DNA of 64,000 nucleotides from Prorocentrum cordatum (GCA_963575745.1 CAUYUJ010019090.1:123751-187750), one strand, 5' to 3'; shown: positions 1 through 8,510, counted from the stretch's first letter. Notes: generated by a model not told the origin, from the sequence alone. Numbers and translations are program-made.

Positions 1-289
1 CGACATCAGACGCGTCCGCCTGTCGCATTCAGAGGCCTGAACTTGGTCTGATACTCGAGCGAGGTTGCCAAAGTATTCGTATTGTTCGAGTCATCTTCAG
101 GGTTGCCGTTGATTCACGCGCGTAACTCGGGCTGTAGGAGAGCTACAGAGCTCGTACAGAAGAGAATCCAGAAGCATCGGGGCCGTTGGGCTGTTGCATC
201 GAGAGGTCTCAAATCGCTTGGGCGCAAAAGCTATTCGTTCTCTACATTTTTTTCGACATTATACATTGTCAGGAAGCCCTACGAGTCCC

Positions 290-323
290 CCGGCGGTAAG
301 AAAGGTTGACGGTTTACCGCGGG
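290..323 (+). repeat. Junction hairpin, slightly degraded right arm
   Basis: Left arm CCGGCGGTAA, loop containing GGTTGACGG, right arm TTACCGCGGG. It follows the block end GAAGCCCTACGAGTCC and is followed by GCGCCCAGT, as at the other junctions of this family. Confidence 0.7.
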
Positions 324-332
324 CGCCCAGTT

Positions 333-490
333 TTGTTTTCGAAATTCAACAATTCGTTTGAGCTCTAGTATTTTTTCCCATGATATTCGATCTTATTCCC
401 GCTCGCCATCTTGATCTCAGCTCGATCGGGTACCTTTTATTGTCAAAAAGCAGACAGGCGGGATCGGCCGTTTCAAGTCATCTTAACACG
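333..490 (+). repeat. Module C fragment
   Basis: Contains the words GTTCTCGAAATTCAACCATTCG, in variant form, then TTCCCGTGATATTCGATC and CTCAGCTCGATCGGGTACC, ending in GGGATCGGCCGTTTC. The same order recurs near 8.8, 19.9, 26.1, 28.3 and 30.9 kb, and inverted near 17.6, 21.9 and 23.9 kb. Confidence 0.65.
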
Positions 491-1379
491 CGATGAAGGT
501 TTTCTGAACATAACTCGAGATTTAGGACAGCTACAGAGCTGGTGAGCACAGCTAATCGATTCAGAATGATCAGGCGCGTTCGCCTGTTGAATCCAGTGGT
601 CTGAACTCGGTCTGCTAGCCGAGCTAGGTCCGCAAACCTATTCGTATTATTCGGGTCATCTTGACAGACACTCTCGGTTTTCTGTACTTAACTCGAGCTA
701 TAGGACAGCTACAGAGTATATACTTGCAGAAGCCGATTCAGAATCATCGATCGCATCTGTCTGTTGAATCGAGAGCTCTGAACTCGGTCTGCTGCCCGAT
801 CTAGAATCGCGAAACTATTCCTATTGTTCGAGTCATCTTGAGAGGTGCTCTCGGTTTCCTGCACTCAACTCGGGCTGGGGAGCTACAGTGCTGGTGGTAA
901 CAGGAATCGATTTGAAGACATCAGGCGCGTCCGCCTGTCGAATTCAGAGCTCGGAACTCGGTGCTGCCCGGACTAGGTCCGCGAAGCTATTTTATTGTTC
1001 GAGTCATCATGAGAGGTGCTGGCTGTGTTCTGCACTTAACTCGGGCTTCAGGGGAGCTGCAGGGCTGGTAATCACAGGAGTCGATTCGCAGACATCAGAC
1101 GCGTCCGCCTGTCGTATTCAGAGGTCTGAACTCGGTTTGACACTCGAGCTCGGTTGTCAAACTACTCGTTTTGTTAGAGTCATCTTGAGAGGTGCTGTCG
1201 ATGTACGCACGTAGCTCGGGCTGTAGGAGAGCTACAGAGCTCGTAAAGAAGACAATCCCGAAGCATCGGGGGCGTTCGGCTGTTGCATCGAGAGGTATGA
1301 AATCTCTTGGGCTGAAAAACTATTCGTTCTCTTCATTTTTCATCCACATTGTATATTGTCAGGAAGCTCTACGAGTCCC

Positions 1380-1413
1380 CCGGCGGTAAGAAAGGTTGAC
1401 GGTTTACCGCCGG
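1380..1413 (+). repeat. Junction hairpin, perfect 10-bp stem
   Basis: CCGGCGGTAA at 1380-1389 pairs exactly with TTACCGCCGG at 1404-1413, around a 14-nt loop carrying GGTTGACGG. Confidence 0.85.
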
Positions 1414-1441
1414 CGCCCAGTCTCTCCGGGTTTTGGACGCT

Positions 1442-1454
1442 ACCAAGTGACTCG
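1442..1454 (+). repeat. 5' target-site duplication of the LINE
   Basis: ACCAAGTGACTCG, repeated exactly at 6858-6870 on the other side of the retrotransposon. The preceding host text (GGGTTTTGGACGCTACCAAGT) recurs without a LINE at about 30,378-30,396 and 30,733-30,753, which confirms the boundary. Confidence 0.9.
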
Positions 1455-1667
1455 ATCAAGGCGTCTGGATCAAGGCGTCTGGATCCCACAGGCGTCTAGC
1501 GTGTGGGGGGGGGGGGCGCGTCGCCGCGGGCGGCGCGGCAGCCATCGCTGTCTTCATCGTCTTCTTCGGGTTCAGCGAGATCGAGGTCAGCTAGGCCGCT
1601 GCACTTGTTATTTCTATTGTGTGTGCTAGGCCGCCTGCACTTGTTATTGTCATTGTTACTGCTGTAA
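1455..1667 (+). other. LINE 5' leader
   Basis: Begins with a 14-bp unit (ATCAAGGCGTCTGG) present twice at 1455-1482, followed by GCGTCTAGC and a run of 12 G at 1505-1516. The rest is GC-rich and then T-rich, with no long frame. The TAA at 1665-1667 closes the ORF1 frame upstream. Doubled 5' units are seen in promoters of some LINEs; a promoter role here is inference only. Confidence 0.5.
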
Positions 1668-3017
1668 TTGTCTCTTTTCCTTTCACTTGGAAAGACGGAG
1701 TGCTGGGGATCCGACTTCAGTCACGCTGACTGGGACTATCTAGCCAGACAGGTCGGGACACCTCGAAGTGACAGGAGATCTGTTATTTGTGTGCCATCGC
1801 CCACACCAGCAGTACCGTTTGTGAAGGGTGAAGGTTACGATTTCAATATCTTGCGTAACCACTTCGTGCAGGGTGAAGGTTACGATTTCAATATCTTACG
1901 CAGCCACAAAAGAAATATGGCTGCAGCAGGTTCTTCAGTTTCAGGTGCTGCACCAGCGATGCCAGCAGGTTCTTCAGTTTCAGGTGCTCCAGGCTTGCAT
2001 GCGACGGGCCAGGACATGACAATTGATGATGGGGGTGGGGCGTTTGCTAGGGCTGTCCGTGCTCGTACTGTCAAAGGAGGAGGGAAAGGAGAAGGAGGAG
2101 GTGCGGGACAAACATTGGGTGCGAATGAGGTTGCCCAGGAAGCTGGCCTTGACATTGAACAGATGTTTCGATCTATCATGACGGGACAACAGACTATGAC
2201 GGCAGACATGCAATCGTTCAGGAACTCTATTCGTACGGAAATGGACGGTCTGAAAACATCTCTGGACTCCAGGGTCTCGAAAACAGAGTCGGCGATCCAG
2301 GACCTCACCAAGGAAGTTCAGAAGCTCAAGCAGGGGGACGGGCTGTCGGTAGCAAGTGGATCCACGAAGGCGGGTACGGACAGGCACGATCCTGCTTGGA
2401 ATCCACGTCATGTTGAATTCAAGGGATGGGTTTCAAGGGAGGGATGGAGGAACCGTGAGATGCGTCAGCGGGAGGCTCTTTCACAGGAGGCACTGACGAC
2501 GGCGATGAATGGTCTTATTGACTCTAAACAAAGTGATGCTACACAGAGGGGGGCACTGGACTTGGATCGGACGGTTCAGGAGAATACTGGTAGATATTGG
2601 CCGTACACGAGGGGTAGGATCTATTTCAAGCCAGGTACACCCTCTGAGATCCTATGGAAAGCCAAACGTGTGTGGGAGAATGACTACAGGCGGGGGCTCA
2701 CTTCATTGCCTCCCAATGTGCGATTTCAAGTTGAATGCCAGCCATGGAAGATAGAACATGTTCGGGCGGTAGGAAGGTTTCAAGCACTATTTTCTGATAT
2801 CAAGGGCAAAGCGACGGCTATTCTTCGAGGTGAGACGGGTCCGCCAATGACATATATGTGGTATATGCCGAATGCTGAGGATACTACACAAAAGACGTTG
2901 ATTGCAGAATGGGGACCGACAAAAGGATGGAACCTCTATGGCGCCAATTTGACACACGTTGAGCCTGACATTAGCCAGGTGCAGTTTCTTCAGGCACTAC
3001 GGTGCCCTAATCATTGA
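1668..3017 (+). CDS. LINE ORF1, Gag-like RNA-binding protein candidate
   Basis: Open frame of 449 codons right after a TAA. It opens with TTG; the first in-frame ATG is at 1917 (residue 84), so the true start is either 1917 or unrecognised. Residues about 51-80 hold a 15-residue tandem duplication (GEGYDFNILR twice). Residues about 84-110 are Ala/Gly/Ser-rich with GSSVSG repeated. About 155-220 are heptad-like and probably coiled coil (region DMQSF ... EVQKLKQ). The C-terminal half (about 240-440) is mixed alpha/beta with GRIYFKPGTPSEILWKAKRVW-like text that could be an RRM-type fold, but I cannot confirm a family. No CCHC knuckle is visible. The frame closes with TGA at 3015-3017, and ORF2 continues in the same frame. 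Confidence 0.75.
   Translation: MSLFLSLGKTECWGSDFSHADWDYLARQVGTPRSDRRSVICVPSPTPAVPFVKGEGYDFNILRNHFVQGEGYDFNILRSHKRNMAAAGSSVSGAAPAMPAGSSVSGAPGLHATGQDMTIDDGGGAFARAVRARTVKGGGKGEGGGAGQTLGANEVAQEAGLDIEQMFRSIMTGQQTMTADMQSFRNSIRTEMDGLKTSLDSRVSKTESAIQDLTKEVQKLKQGDGLSVASGSTKAGTDRHDPAWNPRHVEFKGWVSREGWRNREMRQREALSQEALTTAMNGLIDSKQSDATQRGALDLDRTVQENTGRYWPYTRGRIYFKPGTPSEILWKAKRVWENDYRRGLTSLPPNVRFQVECQPWKIEHVRAVGRFQALFSDIKGKATAILRGETGPPMTYMWYMPNAEDTTQKTLIAEWGPTKGWNLYGANLTHVEPDISQVQFLQALRCPNH
1818..1907 (+). repeat. 45-bp in-frame tandem duplication in ORF1
   Basis: Two 45-bp units encode 15 residues each and differ at few positions (KGEGYDFNILRNH against QGEGYDFNILRSH). The unit length keeps the frame. Confidence 0.85.
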
Positions 3018-5009
3018 CGGGGCGGTAGGGCTGCGACAGAGACCGTTGTCGCAACCTGGAATGTGCAGAAAATATCCGACGGTCAAGTGCCCAACCTGGT
3101 CGCTGCATGTGAGGCCAGGTCAATTCAAATGGTGTGCCTGCAAGAGTGTGAGCATACCAGTGCACATACTTTTAATAGATGTGGATGGGAGATTCACTAT
3201 AGCTCCTGCTCCAAGGCGGCGGTTGCATGGTGCAGGGATTGGGCGCCACATGTGATTGCACGACGGAGTGGGGTACGATTTGCGTGTGTCGAATTCAGGG
3301 GTGCTCTAGTTACATCAGTGTATCTACCATGCGTGATGCGTGAGGTGGACCACTTGGGGGAATACTTAGATGTACTTACAAAGTGGAGTGTTACTATGTT
3401 TCAAACTACACAGGCTGGAGGCCTACCATGGGTGGGGATGGGTGCCCAGACGGAACTTGAACCAGATATGCTGGGAATGACGGGAGGAGGTCTTATGCAG
3501 GTGGACGGGAGGAGGGAGGAGGCGAACTACCATGCAGAGAGGAGGGACATGCTTATGAGGTTCATGAGTACTTGGGGGATCTGTGCGGCGAACACATATG
3601 GAGCTCGACGTATCACACATGTACCGTACTGTTTCACACATGTGCAGCGTGTGCTTGACTATATACTCATCCCTACACGTTGGTGCGCGGATGTGGCAAG
3701 AGCTAACCAGGAAATGAGATGCCAGGTCCAGTTTGTGGAACCCATCAAAGCTACGCCAGGTATATGTGCAAACGCCAGTGCCTATAGTGATCACGCTCTG
3801 GTCTGGGTAAATCTCAAGACTACGGAGATCAGGCGCCCAGCTTTGCCACCCCGCCCTGTGTCCATGGTTGGCTGGCAGCCGACGGATGACACGGCGAGGA
3901 ACATGTTTCGTGTGCTTGCGGATGTGTCGATTGAGGGGCTTGCATCTGACACGGTAGGGACGGACCTACAGCAGGTCGGACGGGTACTCTTGGAGACGGC
4001 AAAGCTTGTGGACCACACTAAGGGGCGCCCCAACTGCAAACCTATTCAGAGGCCCAGGGAGCTCATAGAGGTGGAGTCTGCCATCAGGCGTGGGGCCCTG
4101 GGGAATACTCGTAAACAACTGCTGCGTAGGAGGAAGACCCTTAGGAGACAGCATAGGAGGAACCAACTCCTGCAGGACTACAGGGAATCCCGTAAGACCT
4201 CACGGTGTATCCTCAAGGAGCTGGAGTGTGAGGGTGTGCTGACAATGGACAGGACTAGGTGGAGTACGGAGATCACTAGGTATGCGACGGCGTCTTACAC
4301 GAACTCGGAGGAGGAAAAACGGACTTTGGAGGCCTTTCAGGAGCTCAGACACAACGACCGTGGGGTGGAGGGAACAGTCATCACGATGGGCATGCTCATG
4401 CAGGCTCGTGCGTCTTTGAAGCCTGGCACGGCACCCGGTAGCGATGGAATCGTTGCTGAGGTAATCCGTGAGTTGCCGTGGAGGAGCCTCTTGTTTGTGC
4501 GGCGTGCTTTCCAGAGGATCTTCGAGCAGGGGGCCTCTAGCCCTGAGACGTGGAGGCAGCTCAGTATCCGACTTGTGCCGAAGATGTGGGATGCTACACG
4601 ACTCTCCAACACCAGAGGGATTTGCCTGATCAGTGTGATGAGTAAATGGTACATGGCATGTGTGTTGCAGTTTATTGATTCATTTCCTGTGAACCGACGG
4701 TTGTGCACATACGGGTTTGAGAAGTATCAGAAGGTCACTAACGTCACGGCACCACCATCACATCTTACTAGACGTTCAAATGTGTGGGGGAAGACGGAGT
4801 CTATGCACGTGGGAGTCTTGGACATACACAAGGCGTTCGATAATGTCACACTGCGCACTATCATCAAGGCCATGCTGTACCTTAAGTACCCTGTGTGCCT
4901 CATCAGAGCCATTGTGGAGCCCATGCTGGATAACATTGCTACCTTTGAGTTTCAGAACGTGTGCGGCGATGAGGGTCAGATGCAATATATCGGTCCGAAC
5001 GGGAGGTAA
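3018..5009 (+). CDS. LINE ORF2 part 1: AP-like endonuclease and RT N-terminal half
   Basis: Open directly after the ORF1 TGA in the same frame, with no ATG near the domain start. The endonuclease begins with ATWNV (3051-3065). It continues with CLQECE (catalytic Glu region), a poorly kept GDxN box (reads WVGMGAQTELE at 3429-3461, lacking the Asp), LDYILIP, and SDHALVWV (catalytic His). After a basic linker (about 4050-4210) the RT starts: APGSDGIVAEVI, then WRQLSIRLVPK, NTRGICLISVMSKWY, and motif A VLDIHKAFDNV with Asp at 4821-4823. The frame stops at 5007-5009, before RT motif B, which appears in the next frame. Known family role: target-primed reverse transcription, in which the endonuclease nicks and the RT copies the element RNA. 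Confidence 0.85.
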   Translation, partial: RGGRAATETVVATWNVQKISDGQVPNLVAACEARSIQMVCLQECEHTSAHTFNRCGWEIHYSSCSKAAVAWCRDWAPHVIARRSGVRFACVEFRGALVTSVYLPCVMREVDHLGEYLDVLTKWSVTMFQTTQAGGLPWVGMGAQTELEPDMLGMTGGGLMQVDGRREEANYHAERRDMLMRFMSTWGICAANTYGARRITHVPYCFTHVQRVLDYILIPTRWCADVARANQEMRCQVQFVEPIKATPGICANASAYSDHALVWVNLKTTEIRRPALPPRPVSMVGWQPTDDTARNMFRVLADVSIEGLASDTVGTDLQQVGRVLLETAKLVDHTKGRPNCKPIQRPRELIEVESAIRRGALGNTRKQLLRRRKTLRRQHRRNQLLQDYRESRKTSRCILKELECEGVLTMDRTRWSTEITRYATASYTNSEEEKRTLEAFQELRHNDRGVEGTVITMGMLMQARASLKPGTAPGSDGIVAEVIRELPWRSLLFVRRAFQRIFEQGASSPETWRQLSIRLVPKMWDATRLSNTRGICLISVMSKWYMACVLQFIDSFPVNRRLCTYGFEKYQKVTNVTAPPSHLTRRSNVWGKTESMHVGVLDIHKAFDNVTLRTIIKAMLYLKYPVCLIRAIVEPMLDNIATFEFQNVCGDEGQMQYIGPNGR

Positions 5010-6588
5010 GGAGGGACCTATACTTTTCAATCTTGTCTTGGAGGCCATCTGGGGATCTGTGATTCAGACTTGGGATACCTTAGGATACGGTGTCCGACTG
5101 GAAGGGGAGGGGACGGACGGTGCTCTTGTACACCACTTCTTGTGGGCGGACAATGTTACGCTCTGTGCTGCATCGCAACTCCAGCTACAACAGATGATCG
5201 GTATGATGACGGTAACACTCAGACGGGCAGGGGTGGACTGGAAGGAGGATTCTTTGGCATATGTACTTTTTGGCCAGACGTACACCTGTGGCGATCCGCC
5301 GCTGCTCTGCCCGCTCTCGCCAGCCATCTGTGCGATTTCTGGAGATGAGGATCTCCCAGAGCACTTGCGCTCGACTGTTGTAATGCCGAGGAAGGAGGAG
5401 GTGGAGGTACTAGGAGTGAAGCTCAGTTCGGAAATCAAAGGTTACCACGGTTTGTATCATCGACTGGAGAAAGGGAGGAAGGCCTATTTTGCTGACATTC
5501 AGTTTTATCGCTCCAGATCGGTCTCACTCAAGGAGAAGTTTCGCAGGTACGCCGCTCGTGTGCAGTCTGTGGTGTACCACGGATGTATAGGCTGGCCGTG
5601 CAACGTACGACTGCTGGAGAGGATTAAGGTCTGGGAGGGGAGGTGTCTTAACGGTATGCGAGGATTACACAAGAGGGAGGGGGAGACGTGGGAGGAGTTC
5701 AGGGACAGGACCACACCGAAGTCATACGAGCTATTCTTGCAGGCTGGCCACTGCAGTCTCTTAGAGAAGGTGGTCCGAGCCAATTTCGAGTTTGCGTTGG
5801 AGCTGGCCCAGTTTCATGATTGGGCCTTCGCCTCCACTGACATGCGTGGAGCACGAGCCTGGCGCCAGACGCTTCAGGCTATGTTACACTGTGCGGGGGA
5901 ATGGTCACTACGGAGGGACACACTTGTATCCATGTTCACGGGAGCCAGGAGGAGGGAAGGTACGAGGAGAGTGGGAGGGAGAGCGCATGCAAGCACGGAC
6001 AGCTGGCATTGTCTTATGCTGGCGGCGAGTGGTAATCTACGCTGGTTCAGCATCAAGTGGAATGCGACGGACTGGTGGAATGTCGTTGCGTGCATGACGA
6101 AAATACAGCCTCGATGGGAACCCATCTTCAGGAAACCGCCCTGTGCTCCTTGTCCTGTGGATACGTGGGACTCCCCGGAGGACTCCGACAGGCTCGCTCG
6201 TAGGATTGCCCACGGGTATAACAACGAAACTGTCTGGCAGGAAGGCTCGGAGGGCTCATTATCCGTTGAAATGACAGGAGATAGTATGTGTGTGGTGAAC
6301 TGGGCCCGAGGGATCTGGGAATGCCGTGATCGTTCGTACCGCAGGAGAGTGCACGGTCTACAAAATGATATGAATCCACTTGTTGAGGATTACGACATCA
6401 GGTGTGCCACTGTAGGGGCGGATCCGTGGAAGCATATCTACAGAGAGTTCAATTGTGTTGCGGATGAGCTGACTTGGGAGGCGAGGAGGGTAAGGACGGG
6501 AAGATGGATTGACTTCAGATATTTGCGACAACAGAGACATTTGTATCAAACGTATCCGTGGAGGATGGGACGGTGGCGTGAGTGTTGA
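4717..6588 (+). CDS. LINE ORF2 part 2: RT motifs B-E, thumb, RNase H C-terminal half
   Basis: Meaningful from about 4999 on, where the frame carries RT motif B (GGKEGPILFNLVLEAIW). Motif C at 5137-5165 reads FLWADNVTLCA, so the second Asp of the usual xADD box is Asn. Then come EVEVLGVKLSS, the RLEKGRKAYF helix, SVSLKEKFRRYAARVQSVVYHGCIGW, and the LINE tail with KREGETWEEFRDRT. Near the end is an RNase H C-terminal half: TGDSMCVVNWARGIW (Asp at 6280-6282), then HIYREFNCVADEL (Asp at 6463-6465). The matching N-terminal half of RNase H is not upstream but downstream, in another frame. The upstream part of this frame (4717-4998) overlaps part 1 and is probably not translated. Confidence 0.82.
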   Translation: MRSIRRSLTSRHHHHILLDVQMCGGRRSLCTWESWTYTRRSIMSHCALSSRPCCTLSTLCASSEPLWSPCWITLLPLSFRTCAAMRVRCNISVRTGGKEGPILFNLVLEAIWGSVIQTWDTLGYGVRLEGEGTDGALVHHFLWADNVTLCAASQLQLQQMIGMMTVTLRRAGVDWKEDSLAYVLFGQTYTCGDPPLLCPLSPAICAISGDEDLPEHLRSTVVMPRKEEVEVLGVKLSSEIKGYHGLYHRLEKGRKAYFADIQFYRSRSVSLKEKFRRYAARVQSVVYHGCIGWPCNVRLLERIKVWEGRCLNGMRGLHKREGETWEEFRDRTTPKSYELFLQAGHCSLLEKVVRANFEFALELAQFHDWAFASTDMRGARAWRQTLQAMLHCAGEWSLRRDTLVSMFTGARRREGTRRVGGRAHASTDSWHCLMLAASGNLRWFSIKWNATDWWNVVACMTKIQPRWEPIFRKPPCAPCPVDTWDSPEDSDRLARRIAHGYNNETVWQEGSEGSLSVEMTGDSMCVVNWARGIWECRDRSYRRRVHGLQNDMNPLVEDYDIRCATVGADPWKHIYREFNCVADELTWEARRVRTGRWIDFRYLRQQRHLYQTYPWRMGRWREC

Positions 6589-6802
6589 AGGCTCTGCTCT
6601 AGGTTGCTATGTGGAGGTCTCATTTGGGGACAACCACTGGCGACGAGTTTTCCAGGAGGCTTCTTTACTCCCTCTGGGGGCCACTGTTACAGATAGCGAG
6701 CTCACAGCTTGTGAACGCCTGCTCCAAGGTGTTCGGCAGATTATCTCTGAGATCCTCGGGCCTCCAACCCCGAAGAGGTTGAGAGGGCGTGGGGGGCCCT
6801 AG
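6494..6802 (+). CDS. LINE ORF2 part 3: RNase H N-terminal half, permuted to the C terminus
   Basis: Third frame of ORF2, open from 6494. It reads IRGGWDGGVSVEGSALGCYVEV, with the first RNase H Asp at 6569-6571, then a strand pair (WRRVFQEASLLPL). Next comes TVTDSELTACERLLQGV, whose Glu at 6698-6700 matches the helix-A catalytic Glu. It ends with a basic GPPTPKRLRGRGGP tail and TAG at 6800-6802. With the GDS and VADEL motifs upstream, all four carboxylates of RNase H are present, but in permuted order. The previous frame ends in TGA at 6586-6588, so a +1 change between 6494 and 6569 is needed to join them. Confidence 0.8.
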   Translation, partial: GREDGLTSDICDNRDICIKRIRGGWDGGVSVEGSALGCYVEVSFGDNHWRRVFQEASLLPLGATVTDSELTACERLLQGVRQIISEILGPPTPKRLRGRGGP

Positions 6803-6817
6803 GGACTCTGCGCGGCT

Positions 6818-6833
6818 AGGGCGCACGCGCCCT
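6818..6833 (+). other. LINE 3' terminal hairpin
   Basis: AGGGCGC and GCGCCCT form a perfect 7-bp stem with a 2-nt loop, 24 bases before the 3' end of the element. It could be the structure its RT recognises (inference). Confidence 0.5.
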
Positions 6834-6857
6834 GTGTAGCCGACCCCAACACCCAAC

Positions 6858-6870
6858 ACCAAGTGACTCG
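6858..6870 (+). repeat. 3' target-site duplication of the LINE
   Basis: Exact copy of the 13 bases at 1442-1454. It is followed by TAGAGCTTCC, the usual start of module C. Confidence 0.9.
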
Positions 6871-7096
6871 TAGAGCTTCCTTAAGCTAGCAGCTGGAAGC
6901 TTAAGAGTAATTCGGACGCGCCCGCGGGCTAGTTGGCTCAGAAAATCTCGACGGAACTTTTGGTGACTTTCGCTCAGTTGAAAATCATGTTCTCAAAATT
7001 TGAACATTCGTTAGAGCCTTAGTATTTTTTCCCGTGATCTATGATCTTAGTGCGACTCGCCATCTTGATGTCAGCTCGATCGGGTGAATATACCTC
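6871..7096 (+). repeat. Module C, + orientation
   Basis: Starts with TAGAGCTTCC...GCTGGAAGCTTAAGAGTAATTC and ends near CAGCTCGATCGGGT. With the LINE removed it would abut the end of a module E fragment. Confidence 0.65.
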
Positions 7097-7471
7097 GTGC
7101 GGCATCGATGAGCTAGAGGAGTTCCGGCGCGGGGTGGAGCTAGTTGGCCCACCCGGCCGGGGCGGACAATGTTAACACTTTTGGGTGGTTTTGCGAATCT
7201 TTGAAAGATATTTGACCATTTAGCAGATTTTTCGAACCTGTGGGCGACTATGAGGGCCTCTCCGTCTTAATATGAGCTTTCTAGGTGCACTTTTACTATC
7301 AAAACACTTGGCGAAACCAACTTTATGTCGACCTGAAAAAATCTTTCTTTCTCTTTTTTCGAGAAATGCTTCCAGAAGCCTTCTCTTTTGATGCTGAGCA
7401 CTTTTACGCGTGCAAGGAGCTCTACGAGGTTCCCGGCGGTGACCAGGTTGACGGTTCACCGCCGGCGCCAG
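7097..7471 (+). repeat. Module D with terminal hairpin (7433-7465)
   Basis: In order: GGCATCGATGAGCTAGAGGA, GGCGCGGGGTGGAGCTAGTTGG, ACAATGTTAACACTTTTGGG, TACTATCAAAACACTTGGCG, GAGCACTTTTACGCGTGCAAGG, then CTCTACGAGG and the hairpin CCGGCGGTGA ... TCACCGCCGG. Confidence 0.7.
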
Positions 7472-8504
7472 TTACTATCGAAAAGCACTGTGGCGGGATC
7501 GGTTGGCGAGTGCTATGTTGGTAGGTGCTGTCGGTTTTCTCAACTTAACTCGAGCTATAGGCAAGCTACAGAGATGGCAAGCACAGCTTTCGGATTCAGA
7601 ATGATGATGCGCGTCTACATGTGGCGGGATAATGTTCAGCGCTGGATATGTAAGAAGTTATGATCGAAAAGCCTCTTTGCATGAGTACTACACTTGATTG
7701 TGAAATTTGGTTTTCTCAACTTAACTCGAGCTGTAGGGCAGCTACAGAGCTCTTAGGCACAGCAGACGACTCAGAATCATCATGCGCGTCTGCTCATTGC
7801 GCCAGAACTCTCGAAGTGAGCTAGAATTCGAGAATCGATTGAAAAACATATTCACTATGAGTCGGAATATGCTGTTGGTTTTTTGTACTTAACTCGAGCT
7901 GTAGAAGAGCGACGTAGCTGGTACGCACAGGAACTGATTCATAATCATGAGACGCGGTAGTCTGGAGCATCTAGAGGTCTGAACTCGGTCTACTAATCGA
8001 GCTAGGTTTGCGAATCTATTCGTATTCTACTGATTTTATGACAGATGACGTCGGTATTCGTACTCAACTCGAGCTGTAGGTGAGCTACAGAGCTGGTACG
8101 CACAGAAACCGATTCAGAATCATCAGACGGGGTCGTTTGAAGCATCTAGAGGTCTGAACTCGGTCTACTACTCGAGCTAGGTCTGCACAATTATTCGTAT
8201 TCGACCGATTTTTCTGTATTAACTGTATTTAACTCGAGCTCTAGCTGAGCTACAGAGCTATTACGCACATAAGCTGATTCAGAATCATCAGACGTTGTCG
8301 TCTGCAGCATCTAGAGGTTTGAACTCGGTCCACTACTCGAGCTAGGTCTGCAAAACTTTTCGTATTGTACGAATTTGCTTGACAGCTGTTGCGAGTTGAA
8401 TATATCTAGACGGTTGCAATCAGTCTGCTATTAGCGCTCGGGCTGAACAGCTACTCGTACCCTGCTAATTCTGTGGAGATGGTACATGGCAAGGAAGCTC
8501 TACG
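7472..8504 (+). repeat. Module A array, + orientation
   Basis: About six monomers. Several end in TCTGCAGCATCTAGAGGT-type text, with CTCGAGCTAGGTCTGC in each. The last unit is the special terminal form (GCGCTCGGGCTGAACA ... GGCAAGGAAGCTCTACGAGTC) that always precedes the junction hairpin. Confidence 0.7.
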
Positions 8505-8510
8505 AGTCCC

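Larger units (their letters stand above)
1..1441 (+). repeat. Module A satellite block, + orientation
   Basis: Degenerate tandem monomers of roughly 170-180 bp. Each carries the recurring words CTTAACTCGAGCT, GCTACAGAGCTGGT, GATTCAGAATCATCAGGCGC, AGGTCTGAACTCGGTCTGCT and CGAGTCATCTTGACAGG in a fixed order. The block is cut by a module C stretch at about 333-490 and by two junction hairpins (290-323 and 1380-1413). The text just before the LINE insertion matches the 3' end of module E at 30.4 and 30.75 kb. Short open frames here are repeat-derived and I do not call genes. Confidence 0.75.
1455..6857 (+). mobile_element. LINE-type (non-LTR) retrotransposon, near full length
   Basis: A 5.4-kb element bounded by a 13-bp direct repeat. 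In order it holds a short leader, a Gag-like ORF1 with a coiled coil, an AP-type endonuclease, a reverse transcriptase, a LINE-type C-terminal region and a permuted RNase H, then a short 3' tail (CCCCAACACCCAAC) with no poly(A). ORF1 and ORF2 lie in one frame, split by a single TGA at 3015-3017. ORF2 then needs two +1 frame changes, one between 4841 and 5000 and one between 6494 and 6569. This copy is therefore probably inactive unless those are assembly indels. The intact target-site duplication argues for a fairly recent insertion into the satellite mosaic. Confidence 0.93.
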
